Assembly: GCA_963978545.1 (NCBI GenBank)
Contig: OZ021722.1
Span: 41,233,565 to 41,297,564 of the forward strand
Direction of reading: 5' to 3'
Length of the DNA: 64,000 nucleotides
Source: Linyphia triangularis
Lineage: Eukaryota; Arthropoda; Arachnida; Araneae; Linyphiidae
The translations under genes and the position numbers were made by a program. The notes below the pieces were generated by a model. The model saw only the letters and a list, made by a program, of their open reading frames with translations, made no database searches and was not told the origin of the DNA. Below, in pieces: positions 46,764-58,330 of the stretch (the first letter of the stretch is position 1; the number at the start of each line of letters is the position of its first letter).

Positions 46764-47685
46764 GATGTTGACAACGGCCCCCTCTAACGAAAAAATACCG
46801 ATATTTTCCCACCAAACTTTTTATTCCAAGCACAACAAAACCATTCAAGTTAATTAAAGCAGGGAATCTTGCCTATTGGCTTTTACGCCACAGGTTTCCG
46901 CTGTTACAAAATCCATATTCTTGCTGAAATAGACAGCCATCATTGTCGAGTAAATTTTTGGCAAATTGTCCAGTTGGCCTCTTACAAAACCAGGTTCCAT
47001 TTTTGCAATTAAGTAAAAAAACAAATACCTACAAAATAGGCTATCAAAAATATTTGAGAAACGGCAACTACTAAGTAGAAACTACAGAGTATATAGCTGA
47101 CAATTGGTGGTAAAAACCTCACCATAACAAACGGAGCGAAGGAATTGCGTCACCGAACCTTTCGAGACACTTGACGTCATACTCAAAATCGGCCCTTTTT
47201 GAGCGGATCGCAATTTGAGGGTTTTTTGCACATTTTCTTTTTTTAATATTTAAATAACTAATTTTTTTAAGGAACTTTTATTGGAATATTTAGAATCAGA
47301 AAGAAATTCTTTATAAATATAAATCAACGTATAAAATCAATCAAGTAATTCGTTTTTAAAAATTGCGGGAATTGTCCATTGTTAATCAACAATCATGTAG
47401 GTTTTTGTAAAAAAAATTGTAAATATTTGACTTCTTCATTTTTTAGTTACGTAATTTCTCGTAATTCGAAGTTTGATAATTAATTTTAAAGAGGAAAAAT
47501 CTTTAGACAATTTATTTCGGCGAATTTTGTGAAAAGCTTCAATTTTTGTGTTCGTGAAAGTAATGTGTAATTAATGTACCCTAACAAATATAAAGTCGTT
47601 ATAATTAAACAAGACATATACAGGATTTTTTTTTTACAATTGTTACGTATTCATTTTACTTATAAACATAAAACTGCGAATCTAA

Positions 47686-47737
47686 TTGTCTCAATAAGGT
47701 TTCCTCAAATGCATTGGAGGAAACCTTATTGAGACAA
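47686..47737. repeat. Perfect 21-bp hairpin
   Basis: TTGTCTCAATAAGGTTTCCTC and its exact reverse complement, separated by the 10-nt AAATGCATTG. Hairpin too short-looped and too perfect for a usual animal miRNA. Single occurrence in the window. Confidence 0.95.
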
Positions 47738-47779
47738 ATTAGAACTTTTAACATTTACGGACTTGATTGTACATCGATA

Positions 47780-48225
47780 ATGAGGAACTTGCCAAAGTGA
47801 GGTAAATGAGTATTTTTTGTATTTTCTAGTGTTATCCAACGAATATATTTAAACAGTGCAATTATTTTTTTATCTTTATGCTTCCAATTAATAAAAAATC
47901 GAGTTTGAAATTAGCTGAAATCAAAGCAAAAGTTAGACAAAAACGCATAAAAAACCGTGACGAAGTTACGCATAGATACAGTCGAAAATCCGTGGAGTAA
48001 AACTCACTCCCTCCTCGTCTAAAACAGGTTATTAGACTGATTCACTATCTGCGCATTGACGACACACGCAAAAGTAGCTTTTTCCCGCCAAATCGAAAAG
48101 TGAAAAACTAAGTATTATTTTTAACTATCTATCCGAACTTAAATTTTTGAAAGAACTGTATTATTTTTCATGATTTTCTCTACTTTTATTTAAAAATAAA
48201 ACCAAAAAACGTGAAAATTCCTCAT
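47780..48225 (+). mobile_element. Dispersed TA-type MITE, copy 2, 446 bp
   Basis: TA at both ends (47778-47779, 48226-48227). Inverted ends ATGAGGAACTT and, from the right, ATGAGGAATTT. Full-length homologue of 4802-5243. Interior non-coding. Confidence 0.85.
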
Positions 48226-48229
48226 TATC

Positions 48230-48775
48230 TTTAGTTTATTTAATAAAATGTGCAAACATTTATCATTTTTTTTTTTTTTTTTCACTTACTTAAATAAAGA
48301 GAACCAATTTAAATTAAAGCATTGAGATCATTAGAGATGTGAAAATTTTCAGTCTTGCCTATTGAATGCTGGAAACAATGATAGAAGTAATACTCTAAAT
48401 GGAAAGTTTAATTAAGAGTCCGATTATTGAAATTTTGAAAATGCAACATAAATGTAAATTAGTAATTCTAATAGACAGTTACACAGCTGTAATGGTGCTA
48501 GAAATGAAATCTAATTTAAAAAATTTTATATTTTCAACGAATTTGTTGCAAAAAATATTTAAAAAAATAAATAATTTCTCAAATCTTATTTTATACATTT
48601 ATAGTCAGTTGCTCTTTCTGTTTTGACTGAGCGTTCTTTTAAATATTTAGCTTTATTTAGTTTATAATAACGATATAAATGACCGGCTAGTAATTACGAA
48701 TGAATAAGTTAAAATACTTGATATTTCATCAGAATGTTTTGTAAAATTCCACAATTTTATCTATTCCTCTATTGT
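48230..48775. other. AT-rich non-coding DNA
   Basis: ORF 48399-48626 lacks features. Confidence 0.45.
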
Positions 48776-48779
48776 TATA

Positions 48780-49800
48780 AGGAGTCGTATACTCAAGTCC
48801 GCTTCTCATTCCTTCATACGCTTTAAGAATCCTTAAAACGGTAACCCACTTAAGTTTAACCACACCTCAGATAACCCTCCCTTCCCAATATACCAACCAC
48901 CCCCACTCCAAACACACACCTTAAAAACACATAATCCACAAAACAACCCTCCTCTTCTTAAAGTTCCCAGGGATTACCGGCCATAAGAGATCTCGCAGAA
49001 GAGAAAAAAGACAATGCAAATTTTTTCTAAGCAACAAAACTAAAACGACCCTCTTTTCAAACCAGGCAACAACAGAAAAAAAGAAAAAAAAATACAAAAC
49101 AAAAACAACAAAAAACATCTCCTTCCGACTCCCAAAACAAAAACAACAATGACTCAAGCGGGAAAATCGGGAGTAGAATAGGGGGGAAAAAATGGAACGA
49201 AACAATAAAAAAAAACTATATACCCCCCTCTCCCCTCTCCGTCTGTCCCGTTGAATCCGACAACAAGGCAGTTATCTGGAGGCTAGAGAGAGAGAGAAAG
49301 AGAGAAGAGGGGAGCACACCATCCCAACTTTTCCTCTCCTGATAATGACATGACATTCTCCTCCCCCACCTCTACGCGTTCTCTGGATGCCCCCTTCCCC
49401 TATTCCTCGTTCCTTTTTTTTTTTTTTTTTTTTTTTTTTTGACGATCTCTCTTTTGCGATGGGGCGCGCGGCTCGGTTTCGCAGCTTATCACCCCCACCT
49501 CCCCCCCTCGATCGTTTTATCACTACTCTGGAGTGGGAGGGGGGGGGGAGGGGGTTAGAGTCCTTTTTCGATATCGGCAAAGAGCACGTAAAGCAAAGTC
49601 AAGCACTTGCTGGTCGGGATTGGGAACAATCCGTTTTCAAGGAATCGGCTGGCGGGGAGGATTTGTTTTAATCGCGTGGCTGGATTTTTTTTCTTCTTGT
49701 GTTTCAATGGATGAATAGGGTGGTTTTTACTTTGAACAAAATTTGGTCTGATGTTTGTTGCGAGTTGGTCTGGGATTTAAAATTGTTAGGTTTGGTCAAA
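48780..49800. other. GC-rich skew-switch island, strongest example
   Basis: 48841-48960 has A44, C49, G3, T24; 49681-49800 has A25, C9, G31, T55. G+T goes from 27/120 to 86/120. The core (49240-49670) has CpGs, GA-repeats, a 27-nt poly-T (49414-49440) and GGAGGGGGGGGG. ORFs on both strands are low-complexity. Confidence 0.65.
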
Positions 49801-49804
49801 GTGT

Positions 49805-50812
49805 GGAATTTGCTAGTGGATCCATTTGGAAATGTTTAAGGATGCTGTTCTTAAGGAAATAATTCCGAATGAGTAAATTTTGTTGGTGCAATTTACGTTC
49901 TAAAAAATTATTGTGTAAATTGGTAATTTTGCACATGGACATTTGTAATTTTTTAACATTTATACATTTAGATATATAGAGATATGTAAATTGGTAATTT
50001 GGCACATAAACATGTGGAATTTTTTAATATTTTTACATTTAGATATACCTAAAGATGTGTAAATCAAAATGATATTTGTTGATTGATTGATTTTGTCACT
50101 CAAAAGCATTGAATTTTAAAATAAACACATATTTTTTTTTAAAGAGAATTATCTTGCATTTACGTCTCGAATGGGAGAAACCCTTTGCAATTCTCGCAAT
50201 TCATCTTGACAAGTTAGACCAGAAAAATAACGTCATCAATAAATATTACCCCTTCGACTTTCTTCTTCAAAAGCGTCACTGATTTTTAAAAGATATGTTT
50301 GTTAGAAAGTGTTTCCCAGTCAATCATCGACCATATAGTTGAGACATTATTAATCTGTAGCATTTTGAAAATTTCCATTTTGTATCCAGAACAAGCTGAG
50401 AGCTACGGAATTAATCGTCTTTTGAAGGATCTGTACTGATATTAAACAGCAGAACATTTCGTTGTAGTTTTTGTGGCTTTTCATTTCAATAATGATAAAT
50501 TAGCGCATGCATGTGAATTTTTTTCTTTTCTTTTTTTCTTCTTAAATGAATGCGGAAGAAGCAGAGTTTTCCTGTGAGACGAAAACTGTCACGATATAGG
50601 AAATACTATAACACACTAATTATTTCTGGATATTGTTTATTATCCTGGCTACTTTATTAAAATTTAAGGCACTTTCTTTTATAATATTACATACAACTAT
50701 AAAAGTCAAATAAGTAGTTTTGTATAAAATTAATTTTATAATATAAAAACTATAGGTAAACATAGGTTATATTTCTAAAATTTTAATGTTAGAGGTTTAC
50801 AATGAAATAAAT
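49805..50812. other. AT-rich non-coding DNA
   Basis: A pair of similar stretches (about 49910-49975 and 49985-50050: GTAAATTGGTAATTTxGCACA, then TTTAGATATA) shows a decayed ~70-bp tandem duplication. No gene. Confidence 0.45.
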
Positions 50813-50816
50813 ACAA

Positions 50817-50900
50817 CTAGGTGGTTCTGCCCCCTGCTCGCTAATGCTCGCCAACCTTCATACGTTTACGTTATTAAACTTTTAAAATCCTGATATATTA
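50817..50900 (-). mobile_element. Helitron 3' end fragment, inverted
   Basis: Minus strand reads GGTTGGCGAGCATTAGCGAG, then CAGGGGGCAGAACCACCTAG followed by T, matching the 3' ends at 55013 and 55798. The terminal hairpin is degraded. Only about 45-80 bp is homologous. Confidence 0.75.
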
Positions 50901-50904
50901 AATT

Positions 50905-51290
50905 AGGCGGTATAAAATCCTGACAAAGTATGTATTCAAAATAAGCTATTAGTAACCATAAATATAAAATTAGTACGTGTTGTTGTGTACTAGATCCACA
51001 GTGTTTTTTATTTAACCATTTAACCGAACACTACAATACCACTCAGCGAAATTTTTTATACGACAAAAATGGTCGATGGGAAAATCATCGATAGAGAAAA
51101 TATTTAAGGGCCATAATATCGATTCAAATAATTAAATTTTTATTCGATAAAGAATGGAATAGCAAGTATAAATAATGTTTAAATTTTACCTCTTTTCAAA
51201 GTTTCTAAATGTGCAGCTGTATTTAAAGAACATTTTTAAATGACACTCAATATCTAACGAGAACAACAATTAATTGAATCAAGCGAGTTA
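50905..51290. other. AT-rich non-coding DNA
   Basis: Nothing recognisable. Confidence 0.45.
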
Positions 51291-51294
51291 TTAA

Positions 51295-51415
51295 GATCTA
51301 AAAAATGTGTGTTAGATCTGAAAATTGTATACAACATTCTGTTAGTTGTTACCATTCAGATTATCGAAACCCACTGTAATGGCGTGTTCGATAACGCAAT
51401 ATGGAAAAATATTGT
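51295..51415 (+). repeat. Diverged dispersed repeat E, copy 2
   Basis: Counterpart of 28030-28185 with matching blocks in the same order. No ends defined. Confidence 0.45.
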
Positions 51416-51419
51416 TAAT

Positions 51420-52435
51420 TAAATTAATTAATGAATTATTTTTTTAACTTTCAAAAGACACCTGGATCGTAAAACTCGTTTGAGTAGTTAGTAACAGTGG
51501 TAAAAATACGTCTAGCCTATTAAATACAGATATATCACTTTTAACTTTTTTCACATTAGTTGGCTGAAATTCTTAAATGCTTAACTGTTAATGAAAGTGT
51601 ATTATCACTATTATAAAGTTAATAAATGATCTATATCAATAATGGTCTCATTCTTATAGACTCAAAGGTAGAAGACTGATTTTCAATTAAATAAATAAAC
51701 GGATTTGTACACATTTACAAGTTTAAGACAGATTTAGGGAGATTTAAAAGTAGAAGGAAAGTCGGGAAATAAATTAGCTGTCACAAATATTTACTTACAT
51801 TCATGAAAGTAATGAAATATTAAAATACAGCTAATGGTACAATCTACAGAGTAGATCACGCTACAGGGAAAAGGAACAAATACTTGTGAATGATTCCCGT
51901 TGGAATCTTGAGTTATAGTTTAGACTTTGTGGGAAAAGATAGCCAAATGGATCCGAGTTATGTTGTAAACTGTAAACCTCGGTTTCAAAGAGTTTTTAAG
52001 TCATTTTTTTAATGAGAATAATTGTACGTCTTATAGTATTTCAGTGTCATCGTGAATTTTTTTTAAACGTGCCTACAAAGTGTTTACCTTCAGGGTGTTA
52101 GAGCCTCTAGTCATTTTGCTAAGCAGAATAGATTCAATACTTTTTGCCCCAAATTTAATGTCTTTAACGCAAATAAATTAAATAAACTTTCCACCGACAA
52201 CTATTCACCTTATTTAAATGTGAGTGTTGATGAATTCAAATTAAATTGTCGTAATTTTGATGAAAACGTACAAATTCATTGAAATTTTAAATTCATTAGC
52301 GAAAGAGAATTTGAGACAAACGCTTTCCATAGTTTTTTTTCCTTCCATTTTTTAAAAGTTTCATACACATCTGAAATCCTGAATTTCGGTGGGTTAATAA
52401 TAAATATTAATACATACGTCAAATTAAAAAAAATA
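51420..52435. other. AT-rich non-coding DNA
   Basis: Nothing recognisable. Confidence 0.5.
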
Positions 52436-52439
52436 CAAA

Positions 52440-53120
52440 TGAATCGACGAATTTCTCATCTGAAACTTCCAACACTTTCCCATTTCAAATTCCCACACAC
52501 ACTCCCCTCCGCAACAAACCTCACCTCAAATAACCGCACGCAGGACAACAACATCCGCGCGATAAATTCCTTCTCTCTTTCTTCTCTCTCCCGCAGAGAG
52601 AAGGAGAAACCGCATCCTTTCCGCGGAGGGAGCATCTTTCTATTTTTAGACCCTGATTGGCGCGTCTCTTGGCGAGGTGGAGGATGGAGAGCATCTTTGC
52701 AACCCTCCCATCACGTCCTCCCGATCATTAATTGCCTATAAATAGTCATCTCTCGACGCGGAACCCTTCCGAGCGCATAAAAGGAAGGGAGGGTTCTCAT
52801 TTCGGAGATTGGATCCCCCTCTTCCCGAAAACTCCCGATCTTTCTCTCTCTCTCTCTCTCTCTGAACATCTTTCAAGATCGTACGCGAGAGGAATTGAAG
52901 TTGGCTGTTTTGGGAGAGAAAGAGGTTTCTGTCGAGATTGGGTTTCTCGCTTAACTTTCGTTTAGTTACGGTTGGATTCGAAGGAATGGGAAAAGATTGG
53001 ATATCGGAATGTGTTACGAAAGTGCAAAAAAATGCTATCGAGGAAGATCCGGTTGGAGCATTTATGGTCAAGGGAAATTTGGAATACTTTCCGGTCAATT
53101 GCTAGTATCAGCAGAAGGCA
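52440..53120. other. GC-rich skew-switch island
   Basis: 52441-52560 has A39, C47, G11, T23; 52921-53040 has A34, C14, G34, T38. The core includes a TC microsatellite (about 52843-52862) and GGAGGGTTCTC-type sequence. ORFs 52439-53098 on both strands overlap and have no domains. Confidence 0.6.
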
Positions 53121-53124
53121 GGGA

Positions 53125-54230
53125 GATAATTATCTAATTTCGGCATAAGAAACGAAAAGTAAAAATGTATTGTGGCTATTAATCTGAATAGTTAATTGAT
53201 AGAATTTTTAGTACACTATATGGTATAGTAGATGAAGATAACTTGATTAATCAATATGTTCCTAATATATGTTCCTGAACCTATGTTTTCAAATACGCAA
53301 TTGCTGTGAATATTGTTATAGTGACTCCCCCCTCCCCCACTCGTATATCTAGTTGTAACACTGCTTGGTTGACTAATTACAGCATCCCGTAATTACTCAA
53401 ATAAGGTTAGGTAATGGAAACTACACAAATATTGTATACTTTTTTAGTCACTGTTTCTAATAATAAATTTTTATTACTGTAAGGATTAACAGTAATATAT
53501 TTTTAATGTACGTGTTTAAATATAGTTTATCTTGTGCCAGGAATGGATCATTTTGGAACAGTTGTAAACATAATTGATAGCGCAGCGTACACAGATTTTA
53601 TAATAATAGCATATAATAATAGCATTAATAGTTTTCCAACAGTAATAATAGTTTTCAAGAAAAATTGCTTACCACATTTAATAAAAGTCAATAATGTCAA
53701 CTTATAATATGACTCCATTGACCTTATAAGGAAAATTTGCACTTTTGGTTTGGTAATATAATAACAAAATCTAAATTAGAACAAAAGGGGAATTCTCGTA
53801 TCATTGACTACTGTCAAAAAACGCATTCTTGTTTTTCTATATAATAATAAGGAAGATACATGCATTTTCATGCTTAAAAGAAAAATGTTAACACAATAAA
53901 AGGAATACAATTAAAAGAAAAATAATTCCTTTATTAAGTCACACATTTTCACTACGAAATTTCAGTTCAATAATACTGCCGATATATTCAATAGATTTCT
54001 TCGAACTCTTAACATTGTAATCTGGATTAAAAGATCTGAACTACTAAATTTCATTTCAAAACTTTTTTATATTTCAAACAATTTACGACCTCGCCTTTAA
54101 TAATATGGCATCACTCATAAATCACTCTTTTGTAGAAAGTTAAGTGCATCAACGTTTTCTTCCCTCTCGCATTTAGTTTTGAAGATAAAATTTAATAATT
54201 ACTGATGTGCAACAAAAACAAAATATGTCC
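53125..54230. other. AT-rich non-coding DNA
   Basis: Nothing recognisable. Confidence 0.5.
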
Positions 54231-54233
54231 GAA

Positions 54234-55013
54234 TCTATATATTTAATAGGCAATACGTTTTTTGGGGTTAGTCCGTCCGCCTAAACTGCTCAACCAATTT
54301 CAATGATCAAGGTGTCATTTTAAAGGAAATAAGCTGTAGATTTGCCAAAACGTGCCAAAATAATTTATTAACACTTTATTAATTAGTTAAATTTCAATAT
54401 TTTTCATCATTAAGCTACTACAAAGCCTCAATGATTTTGAATATATGATTGGCAACATCCTTACGTATGTAAACAAACCGGCTGCACAGGGGTTCAACCA
54501 ACCAACCAACCAACCGTTGCTAATTTTAAAACTATCTACGTATGTAAACAAACCCGTTGGTAATTTTAACGCTCTTTTTAAACTCTTCGTTTCAAAGTTG
54601 ATTTTTTCTGTTTTTCTGAAGCATTTTTGTATTAGAGTAATTATTATTTTGAAGTATTTCTATCCAGAAAATGCTTCGCGTTGGACGCCGTTCTCTAAAG
54701 GGGTGACTTATCAGAATAAATAAAAGATATTGGGACTTCAATGTAAGGGCATAGCTAATGAAATTTTAAGTCAGAATGTTGGCGGATAGTATATTTAACT
54801 TTCTATTATGAAACTTGCAATTTGGGTGTTTTCTCTATTAGGCCTTACATTAAATTTATAAAAAATTGGTTACATTTTTTATGGCTGGCAAACCTATTCG
54901 AGAGCAGCATGATGTTTTAACCACAAATTCGAGCGGCAAAGCTGCTCAATCCGAGCGCAGCGAGGCGTTTGGGGGTTGGCGAGCGTTAGCGAGCAGGGGG
55001 CAAAGCCCCCTAG
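54234..55013 (+). mobile_element. Non-autonomous Helitron, tandem copy 1, 780 bp
   Basis: Starts TCTATATATTTAATAGG after an A and ends with the perfect hairpin GGGGGC-AAA-GCCCCC (54996-55010) running into CTAG (55010-55013). A 5' TC, a 3' hairpin followed by CTRR, and no target duplication are Helitron hallmarks. No Rep/helicase coding; ORF 54445-54723 is incidental. Confidence 0.92.
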
Positions 55014-55798
55014 TCTATATATTTAATAGGCAATACGTTTTTTGGGGTTAGTCCGTCCACCTAAACTGCTCAACCAATTTCAATGACCAAGGTGTCATTT
55101 TAAAGGAAATAAGCTGTAGATTTGCCAAAACGTGCCAAAATAATTTATTAACACTTTATTAATTAGTTAAATTTCAATATTTTTCATCATTAAGCTACTA
55201 CAAAGCCTCAATGATTTTGAATATATGATTGGCAACATCCTTACGTACGTAAACAACAAACCGGCTGCTCGGGGGTTCAACCAACCAACCAACTGTTGCT
55301 AATTTTAAAGCTATCCTTACGTATGTAAACAACAAACCCGTTGCTAATTTTAAAGTTCTTTTTAAACTCTTCGTTTCAAAGTTGATTTTTTCTGGGTTTT
55401 TTTAAGCATTTTTGTATTAGAGTAATTATTATTTTGAAGTATTTCTATCCAGAAAATACTTCGCGTTGGACGTCGTTCTCTAACGGGGCGACTTATCAGA
55501 ATAAATAAAAGATATTGGGACTTCAATGTAAGGGCATAGCTAATGAAGTTTTAAGTCAGAATGTTGGAGGATAGTATATCTAACTTTCTATTATGAAACT
55601 TGCGATTTGGGTGTTTTCTCTATTAGGCCTTACATTAAATTTATAAAAATTTGGTTACATTTTTTATTGCTGGCAAACCTATTCGAGCGCAGCAAGATGT
55701 TTTAACCACAAATTCGAGCGGTAAAGCCGCTCAATCCTAGCGCAGCGAGGCGTTTGGGGGTTGGCGAGCGTTAGCGAGCAGAGGGCGAAGCCCCCTAG
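55014..55798 (+). mobile_element. Non-autonomous Helitron, tandem copy 2, 785 bp
   Basis: Highly similar to the preceding copy along its length and directly abutting it (CTAG|TCTATATA). Ends GCCCCCTAG followed by T. The hairpin has one mismatch (GAGGGC-GAA-GCCCCC). The pair sits between A (54233) and T (55799), the Helitron target. Confidence 0.92.
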
Positions 55799-55804
55799 TT
55801 ATTA

Positions 55805-56600
55805 TTTAACCACTCACAATTATCAAAATTAAATGGTTGGCAAATGATTTGTGATATTTATGTTTCATTACTTAGTCTAATTTTATTTGACTTGAGATAA
55901 AATAAAGACAACTGACTCATCTTCCTTATATTCGTTTGGATACAGAGACCTTCAACCCGCCTTTACAAACCATCTATTCCGAACAGCTGCGGTTAAAAAA
56001 AAAAATCTATCTCTCATCTTTCCATTTTTCCTCTCTCTATTTACATATTTTTATCCCTCTCTGTCCAGTCTTAAAAAAGACAGTTTCAAAAAATATCGTA
56101 ATTTGACCCATTGGGTTGACGAAATATATATATATATATATTTGTATAAAAGAGTCCAAATTCTGTCATTTTATGTTGGCCTATCTTGTTTAATTTTGGT
56201 AGATTTTAGATAGCATTTCACTACCTTTTTATTATTTAGACATATTATTAGGCTCTTATTATTATCACAAGGCTCTTGGCCAACGGTAAACATTTCTAAA
56301 AAATGAAAAGAATTCGCAATTTGACGATGCAACTGATTCGCTAAGATTTTCTAAAGGTGTTTTATATTAAAGTCTGCAATGGAAAAAAATTTAACAAAAT
56401 ACCTGTTTCATAGCCAATGGTTTTCAATAGTGGGCTCACATAAAAATATTCCAAGCTAATATTGACAACATTATATGGTTCCGAAACAATTTAGCCCATC
56501 TCGTGTGATTGCACAGGAAAATTTAAAAACGGTATTTCCCCGCATTGCAATTTTTATCTAATCCAGTGATTAAAAAGAAACTTTCTAGTTGAAACGGAAA
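55805..56600. other. AT-rich non-coding DNA with a short AT microsatellite
   Basis: (AT)n at about 56125-56142. No gene. Confidence 0.5.
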
Positions 56601-56604
56601 AACC

Positions 56605-56950
56605 TTATCAAATTTGTATGATTTTGTAGAAGAGAAATACAATCGAGTATGTGAACAGTCTGGCAAAAGACGAATTCTGTATTCTCCTTTCGCATATTTG
56701 TATACCGTCCCTACCTCCTTTCCAATATCTGCTTGCGAGACCAATGATCTTCAGCGTGTTGTTTCTGGAGCACGCCACTTCGATAACGATCCGACCACCA
56801 TAGCTCGACCCCAAGCTACACCACTTCTTCTCCCCTTCCCCTCTCTTTAACAACGGTTTCTTGTATGAAATGGGTGATTATTCTTGGAACCAAAGCTAGT
56901 TGTGAACTGCTATGTACTGGATTCTAAATGTTGTTTGAGGATTTAAAATT
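56605..56950. other. Moderate GC-richer island
   Basis: C-rich left (CCCTTCCCCTCTC, about 56835) passes to G/T-rich right. ORFs on both strands overlap, without domains. Confidence 0.3.
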
Positions 56951-57289
56951 CTTCAGTGAAATGAATGTTGAGAGGGAAATTGTGAAACTTGAGAAAATTA
57001 GTTTCACCTGTTTTGAGTTATGTTGTACTCGCACATTGAAATTCAGTTGCGGTCTAATAATGGACAGAATGGCTGAATGTAGAGATTAATAATTATTTTA
57101 CTACATCAGGTATTTTTACAAATTGTGGGTATTGAATATTCAGCTATTATGCAGTGTGAACTAGTTTCTGAAAAGGATATTAAAAAAAAAAAAAATCAGT
57201 TGTGTTTGAAGAGTAATATGATACCTTCTTGGTTTCTTGGAATTTCAAAAACTCCACTCCTTAAGGAGTATGGTCATTATTTGAGATCT

Positions 57290-57457
57290 ATTATAACCAA
57301 TTTGAGCCGGGTTTTTCTACAGTTCCTTGACTAATTCATACGAACGGAAATATAATTTTTTTCTAATATTTTATAGTTAAGGTGATGGGATCGAAGATTG
57401 GGGGTGAAAAAGGGCATGCTCATAACTTGCAATCGACGGAACCAATTGAAATTAGGT
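57290..57457. repeat. Family D unit, left of copy C
   Basis: CAATTTGAGCCGGGTTTTTC, CTTGACTAATTCATACG, TTAAGGTGATGGGATCGAAG and CATAACTTGCAATCGACGG in order, as at 14808-15320. Confidence 0.6.
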
Positions 57458-57460
57458 ATT

Positions 57461-58178
57461 TTTACTTTCAATTACCCATATTTTAGCATTCGGTAAAAAA
57501 AAAATTGTTTGCATTTCTCCAAGTTTTGGAATATCCTGATTTCAAAAAAGTTATCTACAAAAAATATCTGTCTAAGTGTGTATGTCTGTGGTCAGCATAA
57601 CTCCCGAAAAAATTAACCTACGATGTTCAAATTTGGTGTACGGGTTGGTGATGACACAGGGACTACCATTAGGTTTTCGTCAGAATCGCGCATGCGCATA
57701 AGGTAGCTGCCATTGAAAAATATCATGTTTTTAGTAATTGCTAAAAAAACGGCTCCAACAATTTTGTTCAAAATCGTTTTGGTAATGCCTCTTAAGGTAT
57801 TCTAATTATCCCCCCTCCGAAATTCTCGTAAAAATGCTTTAATGGCGTAAAAAATTGAAAAACGAATGCCTTTAACACAGAGTTCTATTTTCTTGATCCT
57901 ACCTCATCAAAGATAATTTTTTCTCCTCTCTTCAGTTTCGCTTATAAGAAAGGATAATATAAGAATTATTGAAAAGTATATAGCCAAAATCATCTTTTTG
58001 GTGAAGTTTTTTTTTTTTTTTTTTTTTTTTAAGTCCCATACAAGAATTATGGTAAAAAATATCTCCAAACTGGCCATTTTCTCTAAATGAATGATGAAAA
58101 TATAAAAATAGTAAATAACACAAATTGACATCAGTATTATAGCGTAACTTAAAGTTGTGCGATGTTCCACACTCCTAG
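57461..58178 (+). mobile_element. Three-copy repeat ABC, copy C
   Basis: Forward copy matching 38797-39504, with right end TGCGATGTTCCACACTCCTA and a 24-nt poly-T (58007-58030). It splits a family D unit: sequence at 57290-57457 continues in style at 58179 (GTTTCTATAGATATCTTGG), so it is a transposed insertion. ORFs on the minus strand are incidental. Confidence 0.82.
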
Positions 58179-58330
58179 TTTCTATAGATATCTTGGATAA
58201 TCGGGAACATAATTTCATTCTCATGTTTTTTGGCTAAGGTGTGACATCGATGATAGGGGGTTAATAAGAAGGAAAGACATGCCTGCAATTGACTGAACCA
58301 ATTTAAACAGGGTTGTACCGGCCCACTTGA
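58179..58330. repeat. Family D unit, right of copy C
   Basis: Continues GGAACATAATTTCATTCTC, a CTAAGGTGTGACATCGATGA block and CTGCAATTGACTGAACCAAT. Confidence 0.55.

Larger units (their letters stand above)
45955..47381 (+). mobile_element. THAP-domain DNA transposon remnant, 1427 bp
   Basis: Terminal inverted repeats of 24 bp, starting CAATGGACAATTCCCGCAAT at the left and matching exactly in reverse at the right (47358-47381). Subterminal regions also mirror each other loosely (TGACGTCA at about 46151 and 47173). It encodes a THAP zinc finger (46287-46583) and no more of a transposase. CA-starting ends and a THAP domain suggest the P-element superfamily, but no target duplication is visible, so Kolobok or another THAP group is not excluded. 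Confidence 0.8.

Noticed and set aside
47686..47737. miRNA precursor
   Set aside because: The stem is perfect, about 21 bp, with a 10-nt loop and no longer pairing. Animal precursors are longer and imperfect. Kept only as a hairpin.
49272..49671. ORFs with poly-Lys or poly-Phe
   Set aside because: The homopolymers come from the 27-nt T-run. The flanking residues are low-complexity.
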